This document shows positions 61,201 through 64,000 of a DNA stretch of 64,000 nt, one piece after another (position 1 is the stretch's first letter; each line of letters starts with the position of its first letter). Position numbers and translations under genes: made by a program. Source of the DNA: Paramyrothecium sp. XJ0827 (lineage: Eukaryota; Ascomycota; Sordariomycetes; Hypocreales; Stachybotryaceae); assembly GCA_020881915.1 (NCBI GenBank), contig JAJFPB010000002.1:6335001-6399000 (forward strand), in the 5' to 3' direction. The notes under the pieces were generated by a model that did no database searches, was not told the DNA's origin, and was given only the letters and a program-made list of their open reading frames with translations.

Positions 61201-64000
61201 TATCCTATTTAATTACTTTATTAATATCTTAATACTCTTACCCTCTATTTTATTATAACCCTACTATCTACTTATATTTTCTTCTTCTTCTTCTTTACTT
61301 ATTCTCTTGCCTAGACTATTATATTAATTATATAATATAGTATCTATAATATCCTTATATATTTCTCTAACTATTCTATCTATAAATATAGAGATTACCT
61401 CTTACTAGTATCTGGGGCTCTTTACAAACTATATTATTTATGCCCTATTAATGCTATTAATCTCGCTTATACTAACTGCCTTAAATAGTATTTATCTAAT
61501 ATATATAATAATTAATTATACTTTCTTACTATATTATTTACCTCCTTATCCTATTTACTAAATAAAGTTAACCAGTCTATATAGTAGTTCTATATATATT
61601 ACTACTATAATCCCCCTAATATTAATTCCTATTTCTAAGCCTATTATTACTATAATCTACTACTATAACTATCCTTCTAATTATACTATTCTTACTATAT
61701 TCTACTACTTCCTTTTTATACCCCTATAATATATATTATATCCTAGTGCCTTAGCTAGTACTAAATATTAATCTATTAACCTATAGTATATTACTCCCTT
61801 CTTATTATTTCTTATTATCTCTAATATCTCCTTTACTAGTTCCCTTACTTACCCTACTACTATATCTACTACTAGCTTAATCTCCTAAACCTTATATTAG
61901 TAGTTTAGCTTTATTATTTAATCTTAAATAATTACTACTAACTATACTAGTAGCTTATTTTAGAACTACTTCTTAAACTAGATTAGTAATATTACTATTA
62001 GTAGTACTACTGGCCTCTTAAACCTATAGAGCCCCTTAAGTTCCTTTAGCTTCTACCTATATAATATATCTATTATAGCTATATATACCTTATTAATAAA
62101 TATTATCTCTAGCTTACTAGAAGCCTATAGCCTATTTATATATACTAAGAAGCTATTTACTAATATACTATTAGTACTTATAATAACTAACCTTACTACC
62201 TTTAGTAGCTAGTCTATAGTAATAACCCTTAAAGAACTATACTTAATTATATTTACTCCTAGCTTCTATACCTATTTTATTAAATTAACCTTAAGTACTA
62301 TAAATAGTACTACTACTATACTTATCTCTTAGTCTAGTATTATAGCTAGTATTATAAATAGTAGATTCTTACCTATACCTATTAGTAATATATATATAGT
62401 ACCCTAGTTACTCTCTAATAATACTATTATCTATATACTCTTCTATTACTTTATTAATTACTATATTAATATTAGCCCTATAAGCTTTTAGAGCCCTTCT
62501 ACTATCTACCTCTTTATCTTCTTTAGTATTAGTACTATTATTTTCCTTCTCTTTATCTAGCCACTAGTACTATTCTTAGCGGCCCCACTTTCCCCTACCC
62601 TATACCTCCAACTGCTAATAAATTTCTTACCTTCCTATAAGAACTAATGCTATAACTAACTAATTCCTTAAAAAGCTATAATTATCTCCGGCTATAGCCT
62701 GCCTAGTATTACTATATATACTATATAGCTAGTCTATACTATCTTAGTACTATATATACTTTGTAGATCCTATATAATATTCTAACTCCTACTAATATCT
62801 ATTAGCTCTCTAGTAATTAGATTAAACTTTAATATATCTACCTTATTATTATTATCTCTAAATAAGCCCTTTACCTACTTTATTACTAAGCTATAGATAT
62901 TTTATCTTATCTTAATTACTATAATCTAATATCTACTAGTACTAAGCTATATTTTTATATCTTCTAGTAGTTACTAGATTATAATAGTACTTAGCTTCTA
63001 TATATCTTAGTACCCTAATTTACTAGCCTACTAAAGAAACTTATAGTACTTTCTATCTAGCTTTAAGAACTTATATTTATATTAAAGTATAAGCTCTACT
63101 AGCTAAAGCTATATAATTAATATAATAACTATATAGCCTAAGTACTCTAGTAGAAACTATACTACCTTTTAGCTATTATCTTAGATTACTTTTATTTTAT
63201 TATAATCTATAATAATTATTACCTACCTATTATATATAATAATATTCTATATTAGCTATACTATATTATAGTACTATATTATTAATATTTCTAGTCTATG
63301 CCCTAGTATCCCCCCCTATATATATATTATAGTTATAAGTTTCTTTACTGCCCTATAGAAATACTATAACTACCTTTTAATTTTAGTTCTCTTTTACTAG
63401 TTTTTAATTAAATTAAAGAACCTTAAGCTATATACTTATATAACCTTGCCTAATTTAATATCTAACTATATATTCTTCTTCTTACTTATAAATAACTAAT
63501 TAGCCCTAATCTAGGTAGTACTATTAATAATTTAACCTAGATTAATAATTAATCTAATACTACCCCATAACCTACAGAAGAACTTATCTATATTCTATTT
63601 ATTATCTAGAATAAGCTTATAAGTAGTATATTAGAAGTCTTAAATAATAAGCTTCTCTCTATTATAGAATAGTAATGCCCTATTCTTAGACTAGTAGATA
63701 GATATAGTAGTAATTATCTTATAGTAATGCCCTTTCCTATAAGCTAGCTATTTAATAATCTTACTAATAACTATATATATTCTAAAATATATTTACTAAT
63801 TATACTCTTACTAGAATTACTTTATGGCCTTATAGCTAATTTACTCTAGCTTATATAGTATATCTTTAAAGCCAGCCTCTAAGAAGAATATTTAGTATAC
63901 TTATAGTAATATAGCTAGTATTACTATATAGAGATATACTTTAGTAAAGCCTAGTAGATACTATTTAATGCCTATTACTATATAAAAGTAAAGTAATATA
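61200..64000 (-). pseudogene. RecQ-like DEAD/DECH helicase relic, telomere-linked type, copy 2 (partial)
   Basis: On the minus strand one frame links Walker A at 62382-62356 (IGIGKNLLF, for TGTGKSLLF), the Walker B box at 62094-62083 (Asn-Lys-Val-Tyr for Asp-Glu-Cys-His), motif IV at 61800-61770 (KGVIYYR), motif V around 61641 (GLEIGINIRGI), and motif VI near 61550 (IGxGGK after two stops replacing Gln). All lie at multiples of three from Walker A. The N-terminal region runs to the window edge. All damage is RIP-type. The C-terminal end faces the telomere-like array 0.7 kb away. It is a different copy, less similar in sequence, from the relic at 31640. Confidence 0.82.

Overview
This window comes from a filamentous ascomycete (Pezizomycotina) with a very strong repeat-induced point mutation (RIP) system. 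The evidence is short GT-AG introns of about 50-200 bp with CTAAC-like branch sites, families found only in filamentous fungi (RTA1, Zn2Cys6 regulators, GT69, tannase, Fungal_N), TTAGGG-type repeats, and long blocks almost devoid of CpA, TpG and CpG. Genus cannot be set from the sequence alone.

Layout. (1) About 226-7000 is a gene island of normal composition between AT-rich blocks. It holds a small secreted cysteine-rich protein gene that looks intact, and three decayed genes: an RTA1-like membrane protein, a tannase/feruloyl esterase and a Zn2Cys6 regulator. (2) About 7000-38460 is 31 kb of RIP-mutated DNA: a full Gypsy element with 605-bp LTRs (10635-18341), a full Copia element with 177-bp LTRs and a perfect 5-bp target duplication (18564-25297, minus strand), a short less-mutated island with a MITE-like element, a dead telomere-linked-type RecQ helicase (about 31640-32810), and a truncated second Gypsy lineage on the minus strand. 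(3) About 38460-51640 is a second gene island: a Fungal_N-type gene fragment broken by a clean solo Copia LTR, an intact beta-lactamase-like serine hydrolase, a GT69 mannosyltransferase fragment, a small BRCT protein, and a multi-exon fungal transcription factor. (4) At 51643 the island ends in TTAGGG/TAAGGG repeats. A second copy of the Gypsy element follows (52048-60064), and then CCCTAA/CCCTTAA repeats (about 60140-60485) and a second RecQ-like helicase relic on the minus strand that runs off the window.

The order TTAGGG - Gypsy - CCCTAA is that expected of two chromosome ends joined head to head, with a retrotransposon at the join. Together with two telomere-linked-type helicase relics, it suggests that this region is or was subtelomeric. 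The working genes are mostly confined to the islands. No rRNA or tRNA gene was seen, and no CRISPR array.
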